Shown: piece by piece, positions 45,139 to 55,462 of the stretch
Position numbering within the stretch: the first letter of the stretch is position 1
How the letters are laid out: the number at the start of each line of letters is the position of its first letter
Assembly (NCBI RefSeq): GCF_003369915.1
Contig: NC_046675.1
Coordinates: forward strand, 11,408,001-11,472,000
Reading direction: 5' to 3'
Source: Drosophila miranda
Lineage: Eukaryota > Arthropoda > Insecta > Diptera > Drosophilidae
Length of the DNA stretch: 64,000 bases
The notes under the pieces: model-generated
What the model was told of the DNA's origin: nothing
Seen by the model: only the letters and a program-made list of their open reading frames with translations
Databases searched by the model: none
Program-made: the position numbers and the translations under genes

Positions 45139-46893
45139 TTACGCCTCCACGGCTTCCTTGTTTTTGTTCTTCTTTTTCTTCTTCTTCTTGGGCTCACCGT
45201 CATCATTACCATTGCCATTGTCGGCTGCCTCGGCGGCGGCTCCATTGCCATTGCTGAAGCCATTCGCCTCGGTCTCGTCCTCGCCAGCTCCGCGCTTCTT
45301 CTTCTTGTTCTTCTTTTTCTCGGACTGGGGAGCCGCTGTCCCGTTGGCGCCCGCTTCCTGGCCAGCCGCCTCGATGGCCTCCTTCATGACTTCGATATTT
45401 TTGCGCGGCACATCGCCCGACTCGTAGAACTTGAGCCTATCTTCGACCTGCTGTTTCAGTGACTCGCCAAACACGCTGGTCGGCTGATCCAGGAAGCAAT
45501 CAATACGGGATGCAATCGAGCATTTGTTGGCCAGGAAACGCGAAATGCGTCCCTTGTTCTTGAGGCCAGCCCGTCCAATGAACGACGAGTGATAGATCAA
45601 ACCGTACTTGGGGGTATTGGAGCGGGTCTTGAGGGCGCGGAAGAGCGCCTTCTCAGCGCCCAGAATTTGTACTGTCGATGCAGGGTATTTGGCCAAATTG
45701 GTCAGACTGCCGGCATGCGAGATGAGGCGAGCACCGACCTGATCACCAATCAGGGACTGCAGATTGGGTGCTACCAGGTTCATTTTGTTGTGCAAATAGG
45801 TGGACAGCTTCTTGCGGTATTCGGAAAGCTTGACAACGCGCTCTGCGAACAGCTCAATGTTCATCAGATCCACAATGGAGATGTCCATGCCCATGGACAT
45901 CTTTGCGGCATCAATGATGGCCTGGGCCTTGGCCGAGTCCATAACAATCTTCTCAAGGTCCTCAAGCAGGTCTTGGGTCAAGTTCTTGCGATCCTTAATG
46001 AATTTGGCGGCCTTGGCGAACATGTAGTTGTCGGGAACAATTTTGACCAGTTCTGGGAAGTGGTAGGAGTACCACTCGCGTATCCGCATAGAGAACGTGT
46101 TCACATCCTTGTCCAACTGATCCAGCAAGGCAATCGACTGAATGATCATGTTGTCGGAACGATGGACGTTAAACTTGACCTTGGCACGCGAGTAGCTGTG
46201 GCCCAGACCCAGCTGTGCAACACCAGCAGACTGTTCGGTGAATCCTGCGGGAGGTTGAGGAAGAGTTAGGCACAAGGATAGCTTTTATTAGATCTTGAAT
46301 TTATACCTTTGACCAGCTTGGCAAAGTGGAAGCGCACACCACGCAGGATCTCAGGCACGACACCAACTTGGCTGCACTGCACACCAATTGCTTCGGTGAT
46401 GGCAGCTCCCAGCTTCGCATCGGCTATGCCGAGCGTGCACTTCTTCTTCTTCAGCTTGGCGAAGAAGTCATCAAGGAAATGCAGCAAGTCCTGGGGCACA
46501 ATGCCCTCGGAAATGGCATTGATATTCTCCAAGGCGGCAATGGCCGTTTTGAAGGGAGCAAAGCCAGCCAATTTCACAATCGAATTGAACTTGGCGAAGT
46601 CCGTGACGGAGGACTCCACCTGGGGAAGGAACATGGAGACCTCCTCAAACTCCTTGACGGAGAAGACCGAGAAGCCTGCTGCATGTTCGTACAGAACATA
46701 CAGGATCGACTGGAAGGGGGAAAATGGGACATATAATCAATTTTGATGGGCTGGCGGTGGCAGCACATGTGTTTTGGGGGTGCTCCACTCGATGCTTGTC
46801 TTTAGGTTAGTTCTATTTGTCTGGTTTCATCACTTTTGCACATCTTTCATTACACTATTGATTATGAACGATTAAGAGTTGCATATTTACCAT
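45139..46893 (-). CDS. Nop56: Nop56, core protein of box C/D snoRNPs
   Basis: Minus-strand exons 46893-46891, 46709-46307 and 46244-45139 encode 503 residues. The first coding exon is just the ATG, directly followed by a GTAAAT donor; exon 2 continues [16 protein letters not shown], which fits the Nop56 N-terminus. The central coiled-coil and Nop domain follow ([52 protein letters not shown]), and the C-terminus is a lysine-rich tail ([13 protein letters not shown]). Nop56 pairs with Nop58 on box C/D snoRNAs to guide rRNA 2'-O-methylation by fibrillarin in the nucleolus. The promoter is shared with deflated and contains a DRE. Confidence 0.95.
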
Positions 46894-47016
46894 ATTTAGG
46901 CCGTAAATATGCCTTCTTTAAGTTGAAATTAAAATTATCCACGCAAGATGCTCCTACAGTTGTTTTTCCACGTGCTTTGAAATATCAGTGTGTACACACG
47001 TTCGAAATGCGGTATA

Positions 47017-47024
47017 TATCGATA
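47017..47024. promoter_or_regulatory. DRE near the Nop56 start
   Basis: TATCGATA within GGTATATATCGATATC, 124 bp upstream of the Nop56 ATG on its strand. It is a standard DREF site. Confidence 0.65.
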
Positions 47025-47122
47025 TCAATGTACCGATATATTTTTATTTAATGATATATTTTTGGGTGATATATTTATTGAGGAAAATACAACTCTCACT
47101 ATTTCATTTTCAACGTTTTATA

Positions 47123-47381
47123 GAAATCCAATAAAAGCAAGTATTAAAAATAAGTCAGTTAAGTAGAAATTGATTCATTAATCGGATAAAACTATGTGGG
47201 CATGGCTAAATGTTCTATATAGCTGAGAATATTCCACGGAAGATAAAAACGGAGGAATATGTACAATAGAACTTGAATTCGCTAGTATATTTACGATATA
47301 TTTTTTAAATGAGACGGTATGTTTCGGTATATTTCTGAGGGTCGGACGGTATGTTTTAACGATAAATCCGCGATCACACTG
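47123..47381 (+). repeat. direct repeat copy A, upstream of deflated
   Basis: Pairs with 50914-51154 in the same orientation. Matching blocks include AAGTCAGTTAAGTAGAAAT against AAGCCAGTCAAGTAGAAAAT, ACTATGTGGGCATGGCT against ATTATGTGGGCAGGGCT, AATATTCCACGGA against AATATTCAACGGA, GAGGAATATGTA in both, and GGGTCGGAC in both. The copy ends in the Motif 1-like box. Identity by eye is roughly three quarters. Confidence 0.8.
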
Positions 47382-47474
47382 ATTCTCTGCCGGTTTGTTT
47401 GTGTTTGAAAAAATTTAAATATTACTTATAATTAATAATAAATAGCTTATAAGTGACTGCAAGTAGTTGCACAG

Positions 47475-50400
47475 ATGTCGCACTTTAGTACCACCCGCGT
47501 TAGCTCTTTCAACGAATATTTCCTCAACGAGAACGAGCAGGATCCCAATGCCGTGCTCATGGAGCTCGACAAGGGCCTCCGGAGCTCTAAGCAGGGAATC
47601 CAATGCGAGTCCATTGTGCGGTTCCCTCGTCTCTTCGAGAAGTATCCATTTCCCATTCTGATCAACTCGTCGTTCATCAAGCTGGCGGAGTTCTTTGTGA
47701 GTGGCTCGAATCTATTGCGATTCTGGATACTCCGTGTCTGCCAGCAGAGCGAAAACCACCTGGACAAGATCCTCAACATCGACAACTTTGTGCGCCGCAT
47801 CTTTATGGTGATGCACTCGAACGATCCTGTGGCACGCGCCCTGCTCTTGCGCACCCTGGGCGCCGTCTCCCGCGTGATCCCCGAGAAGCAACAAGTGCAC
47901 CATGCTATACGTCGTGCCCTTGACAGCCACGACACCGTGGAAGTGGAGGCTGCCATCTATGCCAGCAGCTGCTTTGCCGCCCAGTCCAGCTCCTTCGCCA
48001 TCAGCATGTGCGCCAAGATATCGGACATGATCGAGTCACTGCAGGTGCCAGTGCCCATGAAGCTGTTGCTCATCCCAGTGCTGCGGCACATGCATCACGA
48101 TGCCAATACCGCCGCACTGGTCAACAAACTCTGCATGGATCTGCTGCCCAAGTATCCCGCGCAGAGTTTTGTGGTGGCCATCATCGATACCCTCACACAA
48201 TTATCCTCCCGCACCTTGGTGGGCGTTCCCGGGCAGCTCGAGGTGCTGCTGGACTTTATGCAAGATTTGCGGACGCTAGTTCGCATCCAGGTGCTGCGCT
48301 CCTTCAACGAACTAGCCGGCAAGAAGAGTGTCCACGCTTGGCCCAAGCCTGTCCTTAAGGCTCTGATTAGTAAGTTCGAGACCTGCATCAGTTCGCACGA
48401 GCAGTTTCTTTTCCTTTCGATTCTCGTCAAGTTGAGCGAGTGTCCGCTCACGTGCCAACAGCTGCTGCGGGAGCATCGGGTCGCCCTGCTCCGAATCTGC
48501 ATCCAGAGCATGAGCAAGCTGGACGACTATACGACGGCCACTCAGGCTATGGCGGTCCTCTCCGTTCTGGCGGCGTTCGGCACTGCGCAGGAGAGCCAAG
48601 TGGATGATATTCTGCATACTGTAAGTCTTCACATCGAAGGCCTGCTCCTGTGCACGGCCAGGAGAGCCGACTGTCTACGTCACTTGCGACGTGTGCTGGC
48701 ATATGGCATAAGGATTAGCCAGGCGAATGCCGAATTTGGAGCGACATTCATTGAGATAGTCAGCAATACCCTGGGTGACAATGTCGTCTATCCCCAAGCC
48801 AATGCGGAGCTCATATGCGAGGCTCTGGTGCGTCTCTGCGAGCATTTCCAGCTCCGTAAATATGCATTCACAACATCCGAGGGACTGGAGGAAGGTGACG
48901 ACAATGCCATGGACACCGACGAACCGTCGCCACCAAAGGTAGAATGCAGGAAATGTATGAGGAGCATTCACTAATTCTATCCACTTTTAGGTTAATCCCA
49001 TGCTAGCCAGAATGCCGATTATTTTGCACAAACTGAACAAGCTGATCGACTCGGAGGATGCTGAGCAACACTTGCGCACGATTGAAATCCTCAGTGTCCT
49101 GGTATTTCAGACCACAATGGGGTGCTATCTGCCCCTGAAGGTGGTGCAATGCTTCGAGAAGTGCCTGGATAAACTCAATTGCTGGACATTGTACAAGATT
49201 GCACGAAGCGCGAGTCGTTATGGGCATCACTATGTGGCCGCGCACATTTACACGAGCATTTCAGAGATCGTGATAAACGACCAAATGCACTACTTCCTCG
49301 TCACGCTCTCGCAGATCTCGCAGGCAGAGTGTATTCTAAATTATGGCCTGGATTACGCCCACATGAGGGACAACTATGCTCCGACGGCGGCGCCAGAGCC
49401 GTTGATACCGCTGATGAAACGGCTGGAGGCAGCCTGCAACCTCTACCAGATGGCGCGAGTCAGTATGCGAGCCTGCTCCTCGATCCAGTATGCGATCTCC
49501 TTTCCGCAGGAGTACCTCAAGATCCGAGCCCAGTTCCTGCAGACCCTGCACTTGGTGGTGACCGTAAAGAATGCCCAGGTCATTGTACCACCGCCGGCAA
49601 TCGCTGGCAGCTTGGCCCAGAACTCGAGGGACTATTTGCAAAAGTTTGGACACGTCACAAATCAGCTGCGAAAGTTGGTCAAGTCCTTGAAGGCCTGCGA
49701 GGAGACGCATGCCCGTCTCTATAAGTCGTCTTTTGATGCGGACAACGTAACGCTGGAGTTCTTGGAGGTTGCCGAGTTTCAGTGTGGGCTCCTTGCCCAC
49801 ATCATCGAGTCAATTTGTTACGCCACGCCACCAGAGCCACCAGTCTTCCTGACCACCGGCGAGCACCCGGAGACCCGATTCTTTGCCGCCAGCTGCAGGC
49901 GCATGGAGCTGATGCATAAGAACCTTCCCGAGGAGTTGCCCAACGCCAAGACCATCAGCAACCGCCATCTGGACGTAATTGTTGCTCAAATCGAGATAAT
50001 TACCAAAACACCGCTCTGCCTGCCGCGCTATTTCTTCCAGATTCTCCAGTCTACGCAGATAAAGCTGTCGGTTAGCCCACAGCCACGTAGTGCCACCGAA
50101 CCCGTCAACGTTCAGTCGGGCAGTAATCTGGTGATTAAGGTCGAGGGAGTCCTGCAACAGGCTGGCTCCAAACAGGTCAAGCACTTCCGGCGTGTGGAGT
50201 CCGTGCAGTTGAGCCTTACGTCCCAGCTGGTAACGCCGCCACCACGTTGCGGTAGCGAGCTGCAGAAGACCGGCACCAGTGACACCGTCACCCTGAACCA
50301 GATCGTCAAGCCGCAACGCGACTTTCTCTCCGGCAGCTTTCTACTGCCCATATCGAGCGGTGGTCACTTCCAGGTGACGCTGGAAACGTTCGTTGTCGAT

Positions 50401-50529
50401 GAGCACGGCACTATTTGGTGCACTGGCCCCAAATCTTCCATGATGGTACGTGTCCTGGAGGATCCCTCAAAACCTACAGCACCAACGCCCAGCACTTCTC
50501 AGGCAGTAGGTGCGGCGAGAAGGTTTTAG
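47475..50529 (+). CDS. defl: deflated, Integrator complex subunit 7
   Basis: Two exons, 47475-48938 and 48991-50529, give 1,000 residues, full length for the family. The start MSHFSTTRVSSFNEYFLNEN, followed by LMELDKGLRSSKQGIQCESI, is the characteristic INTS7 N-terminus. The protein is a long HEAT/ARM-like solenoid with a beta-rich C-terminal domain (SGSNLVIKVEGVLQQ, GGHFQVTLETFVVDEHGTIW). Integrator cleaves nascent snRNAs and attenuates paused Pol II transcripts; INTS7 is a scaffold subunit. The reading frame is intact and the single intron is 52 nt. Direct repeats of about 250 bp lie on both sides, the second covering the mats promoter. That suggests the gene was inserted here or the promoter duplicated. 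Confidence 0.92.
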
Positions 50530-50913
50530 ATGTACATATGTAAACTTTGGTTAAAATGTTTGTTATAATTAAAAGCTTAATGCTTTAAATGCTCTTTCAG
50601 ATTTAAAATAATTATCAAAGTATTTATTAAAAAAATGCTTTCTCCGACAGACCTCGCTTGGCGCGCAACTTTTAAAATAACCAAAGCAAGTGCTGTTTAG
50701 GGGAAAGATATTGTGCGGTTTTTTTTTGCATCCAAAGATAAATGATAGGGCGGACCTACAAGAGTAATTATTATTATTATTATAATTGGTATTATTTTCG
50801 GCGGTTTAACTAAAGTTGTTATCCAGTTTAAACAAAGGGGTTTTAAGTGGGCTAAGTTCGATTTTTCACCTTACGAGACGCTATGTTATTGTTGAGGAAC
50901 CAAAATTGGGGCA

Positions 50914-51154
50914 ACAAAATCAAAGTCAAGTATTTAAAATAAGCCAGTCAAGTAGAAAATAGATTAATTAATTATATAAAATTATGTGGGCAGGGCTGAG
51001 AGACCTAGATAGCTAGTAATATTCAACGGATTATCAAAATCGAGGAATATGTATAATATAACTGACAAATGTCAGTATATTTACGGTATTTTTTGTATAT
51101 AAGATGGTATATTTCTGGGGGTCGGACCGTATATTTTATCGAGCGGTCACACTG
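50914..51154 (+). repeat. direct repeat copy B, mats promoter region
   Basis: Partner of 47123-47381 (matching blocks given there). This copy holds the better promoter motifs: GTATATTTACGGTATTTT, GGTATATTTCTGGGGGTCGG and a perfect Motif 1 at the right end. It is therefore probably the ancestral mats promoter. Confidence 0.8.
51145..51154 (+). promoter_or_regulatory. Motif 1 (M1BP) site of the mats promoter
   Basis: GGTCACACTG, a perfect match to the fly housekeeping core-promoter Motif 1, with motif 6-type GTATATTT boxes just upstream. Transcription should begin within a few tens of bases. Confidence 0.7.
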
Positions 51155-51556
51155 AATACAAGAGCACTGCAGTGTGTGTGAAACCAATTTTATTTTTATT
51201 TATAACAATTTTTGCGTTTATAAACACAACAAAACTAATTAGTTGCAATATACACCTCCTAGAATTCAAGCCATCAGCTGTGCTCGCCCCAATTGTCGAC
51301 ATCAGATACCCCAGTATCCGAACAGAAACATATTTTCCATCGCCTGCCCACAAAACCTGCCACAATTGCCAGCAATTTCTGTAGATTATTATTTTGAATC
51401 AATTGTGTGAATATTCAAGAGAAAAGTTACTGACACGTCACATAAATTCCTTGAGAACGGTGCGGCCTTTGCCGGAACAGGCTTCGCAGCAGACGAATTT
51501 GGTGGGCTCGAGTGAAAGTCAAAACAGACCCCAGAGGTTACAGAAACTGCATGGCA

Positions 51557-52500
51557 ATGGACTTTTTGTTGTAAGTTCATGGAAAAAGGTTCTCGAGTGC
51601 AGCCGAAACCGCAAAGGGCCCGGGTTGCAACAAAGAAAGCTTCGGCTACCACCCCATTGAGTGCTTTGTTCGCCGTCTCTGTGATGTGGGAGCCGAGCCT
51701 TTGTCTCCCCACCTCCACCCATTTGGCAGGGCAGCTACTTGGGGTTGATGGGGCCAATACTAATCGGCTTTTATATTGCAGCGGTTCGCGTTCGAGCAAA
51801 ACCTTCAAGCCAAAGAAGAACATACCGGAAGGCACGCATCAATATGATCTTATGAAGCATGCCGCCGCCACTCTGGGATCTGGAAATCTACGCAATGCAG
51901 TGGCTCTGCCCGACGGCGAGGATCTCAACGAATGGGTGGCCGTTAACAGTGAGTAATTAGTTTTCCATTAATCATGTGTTTTTGTATATGTACATCTGTT
52001 TTTTCTCCCTTCGATCATTAGCTGTGGACTTCTTCAATCAGATAAACATGCTGTACGGCACGATCACAGAGTTCTGTACGGAGGAGAGCTGTGGCATTAT
52101 GTCGGCTGGTCCGAAATATGAATACCACTGGGCTGACGGTTTGACCGTGAAGAAGCCCATCAAGTGCAGCGCCCCCAAGTACATTGATTATCTGATGACT
52201 TGGGTGCAGGATCAGCTGGACGATGAGACGCTGTTTCCATCGAAAATTGGTGTGCCGTTTCCAAAGAACTTTCTCACCTCCGCCAAGACCATACTGAAGC
52301 GTTTGTTCAGGGTCTATGCCCACATTTACCATCAGCACTTCTCGGAGGTGGTGACGCTGGGCGAGGAGGCCCATCTGAACACGTCCTTTAAGCATTTTAT
52401 ATTCTTTGTGCAAGAGTTCAATCTGATCGAGCGGCGCGAGCTGGCCCCGCTGCAGGAGCTCATCGACAAGCTGACGGCAAAGGACGAGCGGCAGATATAG
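51557..52500 (+). CDS. mats: Mob as tumor suppressor (Mob1), Hippo pathway
   Basis: Exons 51557-51570, 51782-51948 and 52022-52500 encode 219 residues (MDFLFGSRSSKTFKPKKN onward), the standard Mob1 length. An in-frame ATG two codons earlier (51551) is a possible alternative start. The Mob zinc site is complete (CTEESCGIMSAGPKYEYHW with later His in RVYAHIYHQHF), and LNEWVAVNTVDFFNQINMLY is the family hallmark. Mob1 binds and activates the NDR kinase Warts, so it restrains growth and controls cell death. The intron 51571-51780 is short and ordinary. Confidence 0.97.
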
Positions 52501-53438
52501 GAATCACTGCAAGTGGCGGACACTGGTGGCGGCAGTGTCGGCATTGGCATCAGCAACGGCATGCAATTGGACTTGTGATGGGAGCGCTCTGGTAGACTTG
52601 TGTATTACGCTTTAGTTAGTTACCGCCTTTCCTTTCCTTTCCTCGTTTATACATAGCTCTTAAGTTTCGTTCAGTGCTTCGTGTGGTCCCACTAAAAACA
52701 AAACATACAACACACTAACTATAGCGGGCTAATAATGCTGATGATGATCATGATGAGCAACTACTATATTTTTATATGTGACTCGTAACTTTAAGAGATA
52801 TATAGCATATTTATATATATGTGTATGTAAAAGAGAAAACCAGAAAACAGCAGCACGCCTTCTATAACCCGCGCACACACACACACACACCCCCGCTTAT
52901 GGAAAACAAACAATATTATGTTCACAAAACAATGCGTTTATCGTTTTTCCCCCAAATGTATGTATGTATTTATTACTATTAAACTATCGCATATGTATAG
53001 CTTGGTGTCGTGCAACTGATGGAACGACTGTTTGTAAGGCAAAACCCCAGCAATGTGAGGCGACGCTCGACAGCACCCAATAAATGATAATAATTGTAGA
53101 CTTGATAAAAATTTTTGATACGTTTTATACTAATAAAGAGAATATTATGAATACAGCCCATGCTCTGGATCAATTTTGTATCGTACATTGACTCCCATTA
53201 ACAAAAAAAAAAACAAAAACAATTGATTAGCTTATATATAGATAAGCGTGATGAAAATGAAAAGTATACAAGAGTATGTACAACTTATTAGATCTTTGTA
53301 TGGAATTAAGCAATATACAACTGCAGGCGACAAAGGTATGCGCCAATGAGAATTTACGCATCGACAATGAGTCGCCCTAATCTATAGCACTTGGCTAATC
53401 GCCGCCTTATCTTTGCCGCCGCCGCCTGCTAACCTATA
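52501..53438. other. mats 3' UTR and spacer to the CRAL-TRIO gene
   Basis: About 940 bp, AT-rich, with a CA run at 52872-52891 and plus-strand AATAAA near 53080-53090. The CRAL-TRIO gene ends from the other side. No further gene is seen. Confidence 0.5.
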
Positions 53439-54388
53439 TTACTTGAGCTTGCTTTTATATTTGTCTTGTTCCACATAGAAATCGGAATTCTCCTCCAGCA
53501 ACCGTTTCCATTTGATGGCGAGTTCGGCGTAGCTCGGGCCCTGCCCACCCAGTTCCTTTGGCAAGTGCGCACTGTTCACAGAGGTTCCCTCGCGGCGGAC
53601 CATCACTCGGGATCGTATCTTGGGTGTCATGAAGATCCTGGAAGATCACTCAAATTAACCATCGAATGCATATGTATGCCAACAGACAAAAGCACCGGAA
53701 AGTGTTCAGAAAGATGTTGACATGACGCGGAGCGTTAGTAAACTCCAATAGCTTGGGCTGGCAAGGATAGGCTGTCCAGCTCTCCACCGATCGTTTAATG
53801 AGCTTTGGATTCAGTTGCAGGGCATGACCCAATTGAACTCCCTGCATATCCAGTATGGCAACCATGCCCTTAGCACAGCTCTCCGGATCGAGCTTCAACA
53901 GCAAGTCCAATATCATTTTACTGGTCTACATAAAAAATAAAGCAAAGGTCGAAAGTCTATAGCCCCATTTTGGCACGTTCTCTATGACTCACTTTGAAGA
54001 CGTTGTTCTGTGTGTGTTTCTTGGGATCATGGGCCGCCGTCCGAATGACCACAACCATACAACCATTGTCTGAGTCCGGGCCAACGGGAAGAAAAACGCC
54101 CAGTTCCAGCAGCTCCTGGATTTCGGGTAAGTTGGGATCGCGATTATCGAACCATTCGGTTCGCTCAGCACGCATCTGATAGAATGTCTTTAGCTTCTTC
54201 TTGGTGCGTTCCACATCAAATTTGGAGGTGCGCAGAAAAAAATGCAAATTCTCGAACGTCTTGCATCCGTTGATCTGGGGATTGGCGTCTAGCCAGTCGT
54301 TCAGCTCCTGCACCTGCCTCAATACCTTCTCGGGATCACTGTCTATGGCGGTGACTTGCCGCCTTGCACTGCTGCTGCGCGACCACAT
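53439..54388 (-). CDS. CRAL-TRIO lipid-transfer protein (alpha-TTP-like)
   Basis: Minus-strand exons 54388-53993, 53925-53696 and 53637-53439 encode 274 residues. The start is the ATG of [22 protein letters not shown]-terminal helical domain comes first ([20 protein letters not shown]). The Sec14-like lipid-binding fold follows ([51 protein letters not shown]), then GSVN-region equivalents ([16 protein letters not shown]). The LPKELGG segment is typical of the fly alpha-tocopherol-transfer-like family. The ligand cannot be told from sequence. It corresponds to CG13848 of D. melanogaster as I recall the locus. Confidence 0.88.
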
Positions 54389-55007
54389 GGCGGTCGGAGT
54401 TTCCAATTGCAATTAACTGAGCAGTTGTTTATAAACAAATTGAGCGCGATGCGCTTCCACGACAACGTAATCTATCTAAGCTTTTTGGCGACTGCGTTAC
54501 TGTCAAAACGCCGACTCAGCGATTCGTGCTGGCGAATGCTATAAATATAACATACGTTGTTATCCACTTAAAAGCTTGCAAGTCTTTGCTTCGCTGGCGC
54601 AATTGGATTACGCGCACTGCAGACTATTTTTGAATTTGCTAATTTTGCAGTATTTTCATGAGCTTAACGAGCTTCGATAACGATATCAGCGAAAGCAGTT
54701 GGAGATGGGAGAAGTTCGATTGCCCCGCAACTGCTGCTAATTGATAATCGGGTTGTTGGCTGAGCGCCAAAATTAAATAACAGTTTAAGCAATAAATACA
54801 ATAGAAACATTAAATATAAAAGAAAATTCTTCCATGTGGAACAGTCCTATCGAAAACATGTCAAAAGGCAGATGACAGATGATTGACACGAATGTAGATC
54901 AAGGCTTTCGAAACACTCCACGATAAGCTCTAGCTAATTGATGAGCTATTGGAGTCGACTCCACTTTTTGTCCATTTGCATGTCATTAGACCATTAGTTG
55001 TTAGAGA
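54389..55007. other. spacer between CRAL-TRIO gene and small peptide gene
   Basis: No ORF of note. GATA-type sites (TGATAATC near 54742, CGATAAG near 54922) lie upstream of the peptide promoter and could drive fat-body or gut expression, which is inference only. Confidence 0.4.
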
Positions 55008-55044
55008 TATATAAGCCCAGCATAACCGAGTTGACAGCAGTTCA
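55008..55044 (+). promoter_or_regulatory. TATA box and Inr of the small peptide gene
   Basis: TATATAAG at 55008-55015, with CAGTTCAG (Inr-like) at about 55038-55045, giving a start about 30 nt before the ATG. Confidence 0.65.
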
Positions 55045-55070
55045 GCAATTCTTCTGCAGCTACTATCATC

Positions 55071-55336
55071 ATGTTTCTTCGTGTGCTTCTGGTTTGTGTG
55101 GCCCTCTTTGCAATTGTGTGTGCAAAGCCTGGGGTTCTAAGTGACGACCTCATTGAGGGTTAGTTCAAAGAGTAAAACGTATCCTTAAGCTATGGATTAT
55201 TAATGTTTATCATTCCACAGCTTCTCAGCCTGGCAGTGTTCGTCCAATTGTTGTCCCGGAGCCGTCAACAGACCAAAAGCATCGCACCTTTGTATTTTTA
55301 CTGCCACTGCTGTTCCCCAATCAATTCTACTCATAA
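55071..55336 (+). CDS. small secreted peptide, 67 residues
   Basis: Exons 55071-55158 and 55221-55336 join in frame to give 67 residues. A signal peptide (MFLRVLLVCVALFAIVCA) should be cleaved before KPGVLSDDLIEASQPG. The mature part is short, cysteine-free and proline-containing (VRPIVVPEPSTDQKHR), then turns hydrophobic (FVFLLPLLFPNQFYS). TATA box, Inr, start and an AATAAA at 55344-55349 lie within 350 bp, a compact layout usual for highly expressed peptide genes (immune, reproductive or cuticle). I do not recognise the family. The hydrophobic end could be a membrane-active or membrane-inserted segment. It converges on the minus-strand gene that follows. Confidence 0.75.
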
Positions 55337-55462
55337 ATATGCAAATAAAGTCAACTGAATGAGCTTATAATCCTTTGCTTTGAATTATCTTTTGTGTATA
55401 GTCGATTGAAACCACTGCCGTACTTTAAGATAAACTTTATTCACATAAAAAATAAATAATTG

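Larger units (their letters stand above)
46894..47474. promoter_or_regulatory. divergent promoter region Nop56 / deflated
   Basis: 581 bp. A DRE (TATCGATA) lies at 47017-47024. Many GTATATTT / GATATATTT copies resemble Ohler motif 6, and a Motif 1-like GATCACACTG is at 47372-47381, about 95 bp before the deflated ATG. The right half is one copy of a direct repeat also found before mats. Confidence 0.6.
50530..51556 (+). other. deflated 3' UTR, repeat copy B and mats 5' leader
   Basis: The first 380 bp are AT-rich 3' sequence (TTATTATTATTATTATA at 50768-50784). Repeat B runs 50914-51154. About 400 bp of mats leader follow from the Motif 1 box to the ATG at 51557. Confidence 0.55.

Noticed and set aside
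46710-46890. Box C/D snoRNA in Nop56 intron 1
   Set aside because: A C-box-like GTGATGA is present, but I find no D box (CTGA) or terminal stem in the remaining intron.
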